From NCBI GenBank assembly GCA_032622095.1, contig CP136062.1, positions 164,232,875 through 164,296,874 of the forward strand: DNA of 64,000 nt, written 5' to 3'. The first letter of the stretch is position 1; each line of letters begins with the position of its first letter. Under the pieces are notes generated by a model. It was not told the origin of the DNA and made no database searches. It saw only the letters and a list, made by a program, of their open reading frames with translations. Position numbers and translations under genes: made by a program. Origin of the DNA: Siphonodentalium dalli (taxonomy: Eukaryota > Mollusca > Scaphopoda > Gadilida > Siphonodentaliidae). Positions 24,127 through 36,188 of this stretch are shown piece by piece.

Positions 24127-25430
24127 AGAATTCAAACTATAGTTTATTTTCAATGGAATGGGAATAACTCTATATCTAAATATATAGAGTTAATCCCCTT
24201 CCATTGAGAATAATAGACTTTGTGTAGAAACTTCAGCACAGACCAGACGTCCATATCTCAACAAAATCAACATGTTCACACAGAAAACTAGAATGCACTC
24301 AGAGAGATGCCAACATGCGCAAAAATGTAATAAAAAATAATTAAAAAAATAATTTCACTGTATTTTACTTAATTTATTTAATTTAATTTAATGTTAGCAA
24401 AAAAAGACAATTACAATCCTCAATAATTTTATTTAGGGGATAACAGTGTGGTGTTTTGTGATTTCGGAAAGGTACATGGCGAATATACTGTGGCAAATTT
24501 AGTTAACGGGTATTTGCCACAGTATATTCGCCATGTACCTTTCCGAAATCACAAAACACCACACTGTTATCCCCATTCTAATGCTCTTCGTGCTTAAAAA
24601 TGTTATTTAGACAAACAAATGGCTCGTAATTATCAACGAAATGTGCGGCCATAGAAAACACTCAGCCAATTCACGACTTTTTATTTTAAATTTAATGCGC
24701 TAGATAAAATATAGTCCCCCAATTACCATCGCTCTTATCGTTAAAAATACTGATAAACATGAAAAATTGCCACCCCAAATAGAAATAAATATGCACAACA
24801 ATTAGTTTCTGCATGTACCTGATGTCTTTTTCAGATGTTTACCACTTACAAATTGCGGTTTTGATTTTACCGCGATCTTGAAGTTGAATTGAAACAATGG
24901 GAAATTGTATACTCAATGCGATGTATTTCACGCAGTGTCTGTCGCGGTTTCATGTCAAGAATTTGGTCAAATGATATCGAGACACTGACGTTGGTGGGAT
25001 ATAACGTTGTGGTGTTTTGTATTTTCTGAAAGTACATGTATACAGGGCGAATGTACAGACTGTCAATTTTCGACAAAAGCCACATCGCTGGTTTGTTTAT
25101 ATAGCAACGAGCTAGTAACGGAAGTCAGTGCCAAGGGCGTCAACTCTATAATCTACTCCGTGATGTCGCCGGCATGTACTGCGTAAGGGTGACGTCATGG
25201 AGTGAAATCGGTAGGGTGACACCAACGTACGTACCTGCGAATCTGACTGATCGCCATACTGTTGCGCGAGCGCACGTAAATAGAAAACAGCTGAAATTAT
25301 AAAAAGATCCCCCGTTATGGCTTCCAGAATGCAACAGAATTCAAACTAAAAAGTATTTTCAATGGAAGAAGAATAACTCTATCTTTAAAATATAGAGTTA
25401 TTGCCCCTGCATTGCAAATAATACTTTGCG
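24127..25430. repeat. Duplicated segment pair enclosing a large hairpin
   Basis: About 24060-24230 and 25280-25435 are diverged direct copies with 'aacagaattcaaacta', 'ttttcaatgga' and 'aataactctat'. Each has an internal palindrome around 'actctat..atatagagtta'. Between them lie the perfect hairpin at 24436-24574 and a diverged half-copy of its stem at about 24998-25060 ('gtggtgttttgtattttctg'). No coding sequence was found. Confidence 0.6.
24436..24574. repeat. Perfect 63-bp inverted repeat (hairpin) with 13-nt loop
   Basis: Bases 24436-24498 (starting 'ggggataacagtgtggtg') are exactly complementary to 24512-24574. The 13-base loop is 24499-24511. I found no mismatch in the stem. Confidence 0.95.
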
Positions 25431-25555
25431 CAACAAAACAACATGAAACTTAATCACAGAAACACGTCCGTAACTCACAAACAAACAACATGTTCAAAGT
25501 TTATTACACCGGATAAGTTTATATATAATACAACGTTAGAGAGCTTCATATTTAA

Positions 25556-25746
25556 ATGGTATATAATATGGCATATATTTTATATATGTGATCTGGGGGT
25601 TCGATGGTATATAATATGGCATATATTTTATATATGTGATCTGGGGGTTCATGGTATATAATATTGCATATATTTTATATATGTGATCTGGGGGTTCGAT
25701 GGTATATAACATGGCATATATTTTATATATGTGATCTGGGGGTTCG
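25556..25746. repeat. 48-bp minisatellite, four copies
   Basis: Units start at 25556, 25604, 25651 and 25699 with 'atggtatataatatggcata' and end 'gatctgggggttc'. They are nearly identical, implying recent expansion. Confidence 0.95.
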
Positions 25747-25912
25747 AAAATTAAGTGGGCCTTTTCAACTTTCCATAATAAACGATAAACTGATACTGTC
25801 TTCTTGCTATTAATAACCGACATCTCGGATACTTTGGAAATTAGAATGGGGTGTTTAAATGTACACTATGTGAATTAAATCTGGTTTCAATACGCCCATA
25901 ATAGAAAACCTT

Positions 25913-26103
25913 CAGCATAATGAACCTTCGGCATAATGAACCTTCGGAATAATGAACCTTCGGAATAGGGAACCTTCGGAATAATGAACCTTCGGAATAG
26001 AGAACCTTCGGAATAATGAACCTTCGGAATAGAGAACCTTCGGAATAATGAACCTTCGGAATAGAGAATCTTCGGAATAATGAACCTTCGGAATAGAGAA
26101 CCC
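25913..26103. repeat. 16-bp minisatellite 'gaaccttcggaata(at/ga)'
   Basis: About twelve tandem copies of a 16-bp unit, with alternating 'aatgaacc' and 'gagaacc' variants giving a 32-bp higher-order period. Confidence 0.95.
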
Positions 26104-26146
26104 TACCCGATCTATTCGACTGAAGCGTTCACTCTAAAATGGCACT

Positions 26147-27039
26147 GTTAGTCCGTGGGCCAAACAAGATATTTTTCGAGTTGGCTGCACCCCCCCCCCC
26201 CTCCAACAAAGATTTCGACATATCAAATTAAAGGTCATCATATGGCGCATCAGATTTTGGTTGTTGCCCGTTTCATAAAGTGTCCCAAAATAGATTTTTC
26301 AGGGAAGACAACTCTTATCCCTAAAATAAAATGAAAATTGTCTTGAGTACAAGTGTCAGAGCATAAACAATATATTGCGGTTATAAACTGCACAATATAT
26401 AGTTTATATTAATAAGAAATGATCATAAAATGATACGAGATACAAAACTAGACCAATTTATGAGCTAGTTAGAACAAATTGCCATACATATTTTGAAATT
26501 GCAAAAATTACTTGGATTTTGAAAAACATTATCACTTATAAATGGCTATAACTTGTGAACCACATGGGCTATTGATCCGCAACATGGCTCAAAAATTGCC
26601 CCGATGACATATCAAAATGATTAATATAATGGATGCCAAGAATATTTCTGTGAAAATGTTATATGAGCGTAAACTTAACCCCACCCCCTAACATGTAACT
26701 TTTGCAGAAAAACGAATTATGTAGTTTACACTTAGAATGCTGCATGTCAAGTTGGTGTTAGAAGCATAAACTGAAACAGTACAGAATAATGAAGGGAATG
26801 ATAAAAATACGGTGTCTGAACGTGATCTAAGATTAAAATTTGAAAAATAAAATGTGAAAATTGAGAATTTTTACTAATTTCTGTACAATTTACAACGTTT
26901 TGATTAAATTTTGATAGGCTATGGTATAACCTCACGAGAACACTGGTCTAGAATTAGTAAGTTCATAAAACCTCATACGATCACCTTTCTGGCAACTATT
27001 TCGTATATTTTTCAATTTTTACTTGAATGTTTATGGAAG
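26147..27039 (+). repeat. Left ~0.9-kb inverted repeat (partner 30081-30985)
   Basis: It starts 'tagtccgtgggccaa' and can be followed to 'caatttttacttgaatgttt'. Conserved tracts include 'atatcaaattaaaggtcat', 'gtgtcccaaaatagattttt', 'catgggctattgat.cgcaac' and 'agtttacacttagaatgc'. Identity is around 80% by eye with small indels. Confidence 0.85.
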
Positions 27040-28432
27040 GATTATACACATATATATTTCAACTGAACACATATGGCCTCAAAGTCTTATGAGTGAGACT
27101 TACGTTATACCGAACGGTTTCTTATTTGTGCCGCATATGCGGGACAGTGATCACAACTGACAATCGATACGGCTTTACATACGCTCCATATTTTACTAAT
27201 AGGTTTAGGATGGCATCCAAATCGGCCAACAAAATCGAAGCTTCTCACATTTTCCTTCACAAACTTGACTGAGTTCGTTATCTGGGGACAAGGGAATTGT
27301 TAATCATGAGTTCACTGTTAACCATAAACAGACCTTAGAACCCTACTATTGATTCAATTAATTTAAGCTAATGAGTAATTGGTTGTCTTAAGGACTATAG
27401 TTACTCATTTATTGGAGGAATACTTGATACAATTCAGTATATAAAAAGATTAAAACAATCATCACTAATATGTGCCTTATGGATCAGTTTAGATGAGTAA
27501 TATCAATTTATATAATGTTTCTGAAGGAAATTGAAAGTGTATGCCCAAATTACAAGCCTCCAATTTCAAGTTGCATATCTCTGATGTGTTCAGGTGAAAT
27601 ATTTTATATTAAAGAAATTAGTTGTTATACAGAGGATTTTTTGTCAATAAGGAAATGACTTTTGCAGTGTATAATATTGTGTTGCCAAATAGTTGTCAAG
27701 AAATGCTACTACTTCCTGTTCTATAATTTGAGTATCTATAGTGGTTAACTGTTCTCTCACTCTGCTTATCCTATGAGTCGTCAAAATTTACACTATTTCG
27801 GTTATTGTAGACGTTCTCACATACATCGTTACATGGTCAGTCTGTGCTGAAACAAGATTATGTGTCAGATTCACATGAATCTTTGCGGCCAAAGCTCAGT
27901 TGTCACAGTCGATCGGGAGGATGTATAATCCGTCTGGTTTGTAGGACCCAATCAAAGAGCGACCAGTCATGGCTTGGGAGTTAGTATGATGTGCCAATCA
28001 CTGATATAGTTCGCACGAAGATGTTGGTGTGATTTCTGAAGGAGTATGTGGCTGCTGTAGGTAGAAGATGTGTTCCAGCATTTGGTTATACAACATAAGA
28101 ACGTGTGCATTAATTTGTCGGATAGACGCCATTATGGCCCACCATAATATAGCCTACATGCAAACTCTTGGTAGGATATATAGTTTCATCGTCAACATTA
28201 ATAGATTACACAAATTGATGCAAATTTAAAGTCGCATCACATTTTACTGCTTTTGATTATTAAGTCAAACGGATTCATTGTATAGGTATTTGTGAATTTC
28301 GTAGCCTGTCAACGCGTGAATTAGAGGCAAAGTTTCACACACCTCATTGGACAATACTGTCCGCTATCTCGTTCGCGAAATGACACATCACCTATTTTTG
28401 GATTCAGTATGCAGAATTATCCTAGCTCCTAT
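27040..28432. other. No gene seen; interior of the inverted-repeat unit
   Basis: AT-rich sequence without a recognisable frame between the left inverted repeat and the gene fragment at 28433. Confidence 0.4.
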
Positions 28433-28687
28433 TCATTGAGAAACATAACATTCTAGTATTTCGACATGTATGTCAGTGGAATAAAAATAATAACTAGCTT
28501 TGGCTGCATGTAACGGTATACCTGTATCCGCTTCCTGGTGGTAACATACCAGCACGAGATCAGGAACTAACTCTAAGCGAACGTCGCCATTCAGGGACCA
28601 TATCACGTGACATTCGACCCCATGGCAAACATATAATTCAGTGTTTTTGAAACACGTGTAGATTCTGCACTCGACCATTCGCGACAA
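28433..28687 (-). pseudogene. Fragment of an 'EEADTR..LLHA' uncharacterised invertebrate protein
   Basis: The 84-codon minus-strand frame contains 'LVLVCYHQEADTGIPLHAAK', preceded by 'ELYVCHGVECHVIWSLNG'. From memory this matches the segment with the motif N/H-(E)-EADTR-x-LLHA in large, multicopy invertebrate proteins of unknown function with a PIN/FEN-like nuclease look. The expected 'PDTDV' block does not follow, and the canonical 'EEADTR' reads 'QEADTG', so this is a decayed piece. Family assignment rests on one motif. Confidence 0.4.
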
Positions 28688-28749
28688 AAATAGAAGCCTG
28701 TCAATGAGTCTTTGTTATAAATATATGGCATTGTCTGGAACTGTGTCAG

Positions 28750-29105
28750 GACACAGGATGTGTGAAGCCTTGCTAGAATGCCAGGATTGTATTCTCGGGT
28801 TGCAGGAAAAAGGTAGCATGACTTATTCTGAAAAAGAATTGCAATGTATCATATTATGCAACAACTTCACCAACCTACTAATATCGATGATGACCTACTT
28901 ACATCCTGTCAAGAATTTGTATGTGCTTTACGTGACAAGCTGACGAATTACGAAAACATTTCTCCTGTTAAACGGGAACAACAAAACTGCAGGCTTCTTA
29001 AGCAACACTTGTATCTTGCAAACTATCGTGCAATTACTTGGCACAATAACTCAACCCATTCGGGAATGCCATGTCTTTATAACCCAATACAATTTGGGTT
29101 CCATA
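28750..29105 (+). pseudogene. Possible C-terminal fragment of the same family, opposite strand
   Basis: The plus-strand frame from about 28844 includes 'CQEFVCALRDKLTNYENI' and 'CRLLKQHLYLANYRAITWHN'. This resembles the C-terminal part of the same family, where 'EFVC.LYG' precedes 'L..H..RANYQA..W'. An overlapping frame from 28704 suggests a frameshift. It lies next to the 28433-28687 fragment but points the other way, so one of the two has been inverted. Assignment is tentative. Confidence 0.35.
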
Positions 29106-30080
29106 TATAGTCCTATGCTGTGTGGCATATATAACCATAGACCTATATATAGTGCACAATATACATGTTTATGGTTATATGATAACAACGCTAGGCATTG
29201 TGACATAAGGTGTTCCTAAAGTATGTACCGTTACCTATATGCCTTTTGGGTGTCATGTAAATAATGTTATCCCCTGGACGCAGAGCGGGAATAGTCAGCA
29301 CCCAGATGCACATGCATAAAACGAATATATTATGAATCAACGATGAAGCTAGATTCAGGCGTAATCATGAGCGGCCAGTCCATTCTCATTGTCTATTTCA
29401 TGACCGTCTGGTTCATAGCAAAGACCAACACCATGCTACTATTATAATCTTCGGATTGTTAACAAACCCAGATGATTTCAGTTGACCCAGAATATATACC
29501 CACCAGCTGGGCAGACACATAACAGCTAAACAGAGTCAAATATTTTTCCTAAAATCCTTAAGTACTGAAGCTTTTGTCATGCAGTGTATCGGATCGCATC
29601 GGGTGGCCCGGACCATCCCCCAGCGCTAATATATAATCAAGCCATGGGAGTTTTGCTTGTCTCCCTCGAGGTTTTGACTTGACTGGCTACCCTGAGGGTG
29701 AGCAGAGTTATTGGGCATTTTCGTGAATCAATTATTCATCACAATAAATGAGTTGGTACACGATATTAGAGTTCTTTGGTTTGTTGAGGAGCACCAGTGA
29801 ATGTATTCTTAATGAACAATTCCTTTATCCCCATATGACGAACCCAGTTTAATTTGTGTCGGTAAGTTGGAAAATATTCGATGTCGGTGGCCGTTTTGGA
29901 TGCCATCTTAAAACAATTATCAAACATGAAGTGTCCGATGCTGTATATATCGTCAATTGAGTCTAGTATCACAAAAATGCGCCATAATATAAGAAAATTC
30001 CTCCAAGTAAAACGTAAGTCTCACCATCAGCCTTTGCTAACCATATGTGACCAGTTGAAATATATATATATATAATCGGC
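29106..30080. other. No gene seen; interior of the inverted-repeat unit
   Basis: Frames at 29766-29972 and 29881-30075 overlap on opposite strands and resemble nothing known to me. A short (TA)n run lies at about 30060-30074. Confidence 0.4.
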
Positions 30081-30985
30081 TTTGTACAAAAATTCAAATA
30101 AAAATTGTAAAAATATGAAATAGTTGACAAAGGGTGATCATGTGAGGTTTTATGAATTTACATTTTCTGGACCAGTATCCTCGTGCGACGTTTCAATACC
30201 CCTATAATAATTTAATCACAATGTTGGAAAATTTTGAGAAATTAGTAAAACAATACCATTTTTCACTATTTCACCCCAAATTTTCATCATAGAACATGTT
30301 CGGACAAGGTTGGTTATAATTCCCCTTCATCAATCTCTATACTTTCATTTTATTCCCTAAAGCCTTCTTTGCATGCGGCATTCTAAGTGTAAACTATGCA
30401 ATTCATTTTTCTGAGAAAATTATATTTTAGGGGGGTGGGGTTAAGTTTATGCCCACAGCGCATTTTCACAGAAATATAATTATCAGTCCATCATCAAATG
30501 GTTTTGCTAGGTCTTTGGGGAAATTTTTCGTATATATGTTGCGCATCAATAGCCCATGTGTTTCACCACAAGCTACAGCCAATTACATGTGACACTATTT
30601 TTTTAAATTAAAGTAATTTTTCGCAATTTCAAAATATTTATCGCAATTTTTTCTAACTAGCTTATACATTGGTCCAGTGTGGTATCTCATGTTGTTTTTT
30701 GGTGATCTGTAATTAATATAAACGATGTCTTGTTCACTTTATAACCACAGTCATGTTTTTATACGCTGACACTTTTACTCGATGAAATTTTTATTTTATT
30801 AAGGGGTAGGAGTTGTCTTCTTTGAAAAAAAATCTATTTTGGGACACATTCTGAAGCGGGCAACAAGCAAACACGGATGCGTCATATAATGACCTTTAAT
30901 TTGATATATAAAAACCTTTGTTGGACGGGGTTTCAGCCAACTTCTAAACTAGAGGATTTCTGAGAATTGGCCCACGGACTACACG
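30081..30985 (-). repeat. Right ~0.9-kb inverted repeat (partner 26147-27039)
   Basis: The reverse complement of the left copy. Its outer end is 'ttggcccacggacta', mirroring 'tagtccgtgggccaa'. Together the pair encloses about 3.0 kb and could be the ends of one 4.8-kb element. I could not identify a target-site duplication. Confidence 0.85.
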
Positions 30986-31122
30986 TGCTCAAAACGGACA
31001 AATTGCGGGTGTAAGATGGGTAACTCTAAAATCAAGTGCTTACTATTAACAATAATAACCACTTGATTTTAGAGTTATCCATCTCACACCCGCAATTTGT
31101 CAGTTTTGATCACGTGGTTCTG
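30981..31122. repeat. Imperfect palindrome, ~41-bp core stem
   Basis: Bases 30998-31038 pair with 31060-31100 ('acaaattgcgggtg' against 'cacccgcaatttgt') around a 21-base loop. Weaker pairing continues outward through 'cacgtg' motifs. It overlaps the outer end of the right inverted repeat. Confidence 0.85.
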
Positions 31123-31284
31123 CCAACTTGTGGGCTACATCTCCGAAAATTAATAGATTTCAAAAATCGATATCTATTGATGGGTGGGTTCCTCGACTCG
31201 AATCAACTATTTGTTACCCCCCAAAGCCAAAGAAATAGTAATATAGGACCCTCTGATCGGATTGAGTACCTTGAACTAATATGA
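31063..31284 (+). repeat. Dispersed element piece, second copy of 9586-9800
   Basis: It shares 'gattttagagttatccatct', 'ctcgaatcaa.tat' and 'aagccaaagaaatagt', and ends 'atcggattgagtacctt', the inverse of the sequence at 9358. Confidence 0.6.
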
Positions 31285-31649
31285 AGTAGGATAACAAAAT
31301 AATGTTTTGATAACTTCTCCCCGCCAGAGATCGGCAGAATCAAGTTAAACTTGGGTCTTTGAACACAAAACACAAGTCAATTCAGCCAGTCAGCTTCCAT
31401 TGTTCTATTTCAGATGGCGTTGGCCCATACCGTTCTATAATGACGCCCAACGTAGAGCGGTGACATTTTTCTAGTCCGAGGACCAGTCAAAGGCTTACCA
31501 TTTCCCCCTTTTTTCTGGTGAGAGTGATCCCTTCAGCATCATACGACATGGAACATGCATGACATTTATGGTCATCCTCTTATTTTAAAATGGTCAGTGT
31601 CCTCCAATGGGCCCGGTGATTAAAATAGAACAAAGAATGGAATTCACAC

Positions 31650-31975
31650 ATTTGAAATGCGGTTTATTCACATATAGCTTATTTTATGCATAATATAATT
31701 ACAACTCATATAAACATATAACAAGTGTGACATACTGATTAAAGTGGGTCATTCAATTGGGGAAGGTTGCAGTAGTTCTGCACATAACCTATCAAGAAGA
31801 AAGTAACCAGCTTCATTCAAGCCTGCAAATAGTGTGTCTGACATTTGCAGAATGAGGTCCTCAGAGGTTGAATTTAGTGACGCTATACCACATAGTGGGC
31901 TTGCATCACAAATTTCACCCTCTGGGGAGCTCATTCTGCTATACCTCATATTCTGGGAAGTATCTATAGTATCAA
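31650..31975 (-). CDS. Candidate terminal exon of an unidentified gene with poly(A) signal
   Basis: The minus-strand frame carries 'IASLNSTSEDLILQMSDTL' and 'LNEAGYFLLDRLCAELLQ' and ends '..PSPIE' at a TGA near 31752. Its composition is protein-like (acidic/leucine-rich, probably helical) and unlike the repeats around it. Acceptor-like AG sites occur upstream ('atacttcccag', 'gaggtatag'). A polyadenylation signal (AATAAA on the minus strand, 31663-31668) lies about 85 bases past the stop. I do not recognise the protein, and upstream exons were not found. Confidence 0.4.
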
Positions 31976-32099
31976 ATTAGCATTGTTTTTTGTTACTTTT
32001 TCCCTTCTGGGCAGTTGCTATATCCCCTAATTTGAATGATAAAAGGCATAATCGAGGTGACTTTAACTGGGTAACTTCAATCTGATTCTAGGTCTCCCA

Positions 32100-33522
32100 T
32101 TGCAGTTAATACGGAGAAGACTGGGACTCTGAAGACTACAATAGTCAGTACTTGTCAAATAACTTTAAAACAAATAGTTCTAAACTCGGACACATGTGGA
32201 GGGTGTTAAACAGTGGAAGGGGATATGGAGGTGTCTACCTTGAAATTGCTAACTGCAAATCCACCCCCTTCCCCCAATAGATCATTGGTTATTACCTCCC
32301 AACTGGACCAAACTAAATTACAACTGGTACATCAAGATCTCCAATTTTTGGACATTTATCAAAACCTTGCTGAAAATACGGGTATATATCAAAATTATTA
32401 CATGTAATATAGGAATCTATATACCAGTACCAGACATGAATTCACAGCATAGACAGGGTGTGTGCGGGAGTGTTAAATCTCATATTTCTGCCCCTAGTTG
32501 AACCAAATGTAAATCCCAATATATGAGATCCATTGATCTAGTAATCTCAAATGGTATAGAAGTTGAAGTGGGTTCATTTTCATTAAAATATGTTACACAA
32601 TTAAGGGAAGATCAACATTGTTCCTTGAAATCATCAGCATAATAAATAGACACATCATTATAATAGATGAAAAGAAGTCAATAGACTATACATACATAAT
32701 ATAACAATTGCCTGTACAAATGTATAACAACAAAACACATGGGAATTAATGTAATTTAAATTGAAATGAATGACAGAAATAAATATCTGTTTATCAAAGG
32801 CTGTCAGATAAGATAAGATCTCATTCCATACACAGGAGTCATTAGTGAGAATGGCAGGCATATAAGCTTTATATTATTAGTGAAAGAGATGACTTCTCAA
32901 ACAACATCGAGGCATTAAGAATGTTTAAGAAACATTTGTAACAGGGGCACATATACCTACTTTGAACCATCAGTTGGCAAGGGTAACAATCTGTCTGTTC
33001 ATGATTTTTCTCCCAGACCCCTGGACCGGTTTCAACTAAATTTTGTGGGATGTACTATAATGCAGTTAGTTTTACAAAATTGAATTTTTTAGAATTTTTT
33101 TTTATTACCGTTAATTGAGTAAGGAGTTAAATCTAAAAAACTTTTTTTTTTGAGTTATGTTCCTGGCTCAGCCCACAATTGACCAAGTGACCCCATTTGA
33201 ACAAATCTGAACTCCAGTCACCCAAGGACCCTTCATACCAAATATGAACCCATTCAACCCGATGGTACATAAGAAGTCGTTTTTAAGAATTACTATGGAC
33301 GGAAAGAGTTATGGCCCTGGTTTCACAACCATTTGACCTCATTTGAACAAATCTGAATTTGAGTCACCTAGGGAACATCCACACCAAATATGAACCCATT
33401 CAGTCTTATGATCTAGAGAAGATGTTCGAAGAATTGTTGACAGATGGATGGACGGACAGACAGATGAACAGGTGACAGATGAGAAGTGATGACTGTAGCT
33501 TCGTCTCAGGTGAGCTAAAAAT
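32100..33522 (+). repeat. Modular dispersed element, copy 2
   Basis: The head 'ctgggactctgaagac' matches copy 1 at about 7053. After a divergent middle come modules with 'gagttatgttcctggctc', 'gaacaaatctgaa.tc.agtcacc', 'ttcataccaaatatgaaccc' and the tail 'gaattgttgacagatgga..', 'ggtgagctaaaaa'. The frames called here (for example 33339-33590 minus) are shadows of the repeat. Confidence 0.75.
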
Positions 33523-34125
33523 TTCATTGAACAAATCTGTAAATCACCCCCCCCCAACACTGTGGGGACATCCCTGTGAGAATAGGACATACATGATTTA
33601 TTTGAATGCCTGACTACATTGGCCTAACAACATTTCCATGACCTTGAAAGCCAGTGCATTCTCTTTTATATGGGAGGCTCCCCATGAGATACTCGCATAT
33701 ATAAGAGAATGCACAATCACAGGGTCTTCAATGCTGCACCAGCAAAACTCTGGTCATGAAATGGTTAATATTAATAGTAAAAATAAAATTTAAACTGTCA
33801 AACAGGTAATTTGTATCTGAGATAAAACATAGGATTAAATTTCATTCATGCAACCCACTATCAGCTACAAGTATGTCTAGGAGAGATGTGGACATTGAGA
33901 TAATTAGTTTATAATGACTGTACAAACAGCTCTGCAGAACAAGGCCAGTGTATTGTGCTACTCCTACAGCTGTGATCAAAACAAGGATTTTAATGGGGTG
34001 AACTAGGCAGAGGTAATATGGTATGGTACATCGTGGTGTGGCAGGGACAGGAGGTGGGTGGGGGAGGTAAATGTGATGTGTCTAAAACAAATCAAATGTC
34101 AAAATGCAAAAATGTTATTTTTTGT

Positions 34126-34501
34126 TTTCAGAGTTATGTCCCCGGCTCTGCCCCTATTTGACACCGTGACCCAATTTGAACAAATCTGAACCCCAGTCAC
34201 CCCAGGTCCCTCTGTACCAAATATAAGCTAGATCGGCCCAATGTTTCTTGAGAAGAAGTCATTCTATGAATTATTATGGAGGAATAGTTATGGCCCTGGT
34301 TTCTCAACTAATCAACCTGGTGACCTCATTTGAACAAATCTGAATGAGAGTCACCTAGGGAACATCCACACCAAATAAGAACCCATTCGGTCGTATGGTT
34401 CCAGAGGAGATGTTCAAAGAATTGTTGACGGGCGGACGATGGGCGGATGGACGGACGAGGAGTGATGACTATAGCTCCACCGTCTCAGGTGAGCTAAAAA
34501 G
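34126..34501 (+). repeat. Modular dispersed element, copy 3 (3' part)
   Basis: Two modules ('gagttatgtccccggctctg', 'gaacaaatctgaaccccagt') and the full tail 'gaattgttgacgggcggacg', 'ggagtgatgactatagctcc', 'ggtgagctaaaaa'. The 5' head is absent. Confidence 0.8.
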
Positions 34502-34647
34502 CACTTCCGAACTTCCTATATCTGGTACTGTTAAGAGAGGATATGGTATTAAATTAAGATGCCGCACTAGTCAGCTGTGAATGCAGAATGTACATTAGAA
34601 TAGGGTGTCTCCAGGTGATAATGTAAACATTGTCAATTGTTATTAAT

Positions 34648-35763
34648 TTTCCCAATGGAGAACTCTTTCAATGTGATAGATTTATATATATTTATTTCCC
34701 CAAATATATTGGGGAGCGTAACTACTAGCTCCCCAATATACACATGTTTATATAACATATTAATAATTATAAATTATTACAAAATCTCAATACATGTACT
34801 ATTATTTTTCAGTTAATTGGTTTACAGTAAATAGTATCAATATTTCAAAGTATGAGAATACACTAATAGAAGAGAATTGGAAAAGTATAACATGTACATG
34901 TATACCATTCAATTTATATTAATTGTTTTGCAAAACAGGCCCATGTAGTATCTATTAGAAGAGAAAAATTGGATTAAAATCCTAAATTATGTGGGCAATA
35001 TGGGGTGGGCGGGGGAAAATAAAGTTATCGATACGTCGAACTGAGTTTCGATCGGTCGGTAGTTAAAGTCAATTCAAATATGAAATAAACGAGGCTGCAT
35101 TTCGACCAATGGTAAGGAAGAGAACAACTCATTGCGTGGAAATTAATTGAAGGCTATTGTCAAACTTTGGCTATTGTGTGGCATGCGTATTGTGGCGCAT
35201 GAACGAAGAATGAATTAGGCCATATTAATTATTTATTGGGATACGAAGACATATAGGCGAAGGCATGTTAAACAGCCGAGATGTTGGCATAATTACTTTA
35301 TTTGTAGAACAACTTAACGAATTCAAATATTGTTGCTATTAAAAGATAGTCCACGGACTATTGATCGAGCGATCCAATGAATTAGGAAACAAATTTTCTT
35401 AGAATGAAGGCAAATATAGATGATGAATAGTTACTCCGAGAAAATAAAATCTTTTAATATGTTTTACAAACATAATAAAAGTTACCAATTTTCCTAATGG
35501 AGAACTCTTTCAATGTGATAGATTTATATATATTTATTTGCCGAAATATATTGGGGAGCGTAACTACTAGCTCCCCAATATACACATGTTTATATAACAT
35601 ATTAATAATTATAAATTATTACAAAATCTCAATACATGTACTATTATTTTACAGTTAATTGGTTTACAGTAAATAGTATCAATATTTCAAAGTATGAGAA
35701 TACAATAATAGAAGATAATTGGAAAAGTATAACATGTACATGTATACCATTCAATTTATATAA
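34648..35763. repeat. Two ~275-bp direct repeats flanking a ~560-bp segment
   Basis: Bases 34648-34923 and 35489-35763 are nearly identical ('ggagaactctttcaatgtga', 'ggggagcgtaactactagct'). The segment between, from 'aataaagttatcgatacgtc' at about 35018, recurs without its repeats at 40240-40570. No TG..CA ends, primer-binding site or polyprotein were seen, so an LTR element is not supported. Confidence 0.8.
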
Positions 35764-36188
35764 AAAATTTGGCTAAACAGGCCAAACCGAAGGTCGGCCA
35801 AAAATAAAGAAAGAGAAGTCTCAGTTGTATATATGCTCTCTGTACATTCCATGCGGTGGTTATTATACAAAATAGATGTCTTAATTGTGTATACACGTAT
35901 GCCAACCTTACAGTCCCGTCATGATTATGTATACAACATGCGTGTGTCTCAATTAAGCTCTGTTAATATATAGCAAAGCCAAGATATAGACTAAATTATA
36001 ACAATAATAATATCTCAACCAGTATATATACTCAGCATGACAAAGGCACACCTATTTACCAGATGTGTGTATAGATATAGGTGATTTCTCAAACATATTT
36101 CGGTTGCGATGGTGAAAATTTGATTACTGTTGTGATAATTATTGTATTTATTCTCCGTTATATATATATTAGCAATTTCTCAATTATA

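Noticed and set aside
33690-33765. Short LINE C-terminal tail on the plus strand ('RVFNAAPAKLWS').
   Set aside because: The resemblance to the 'R.F..AAP.LWN' motif is over only a dozen residues with no supporting neighbouring block.
34648-35763. LTR retrotransposon suggested by two direct repeats.
   Set aside because: The repeats lack TG..CA ends, only ~560 bp lie between them, and no primer-binding site or coding sequence is present.
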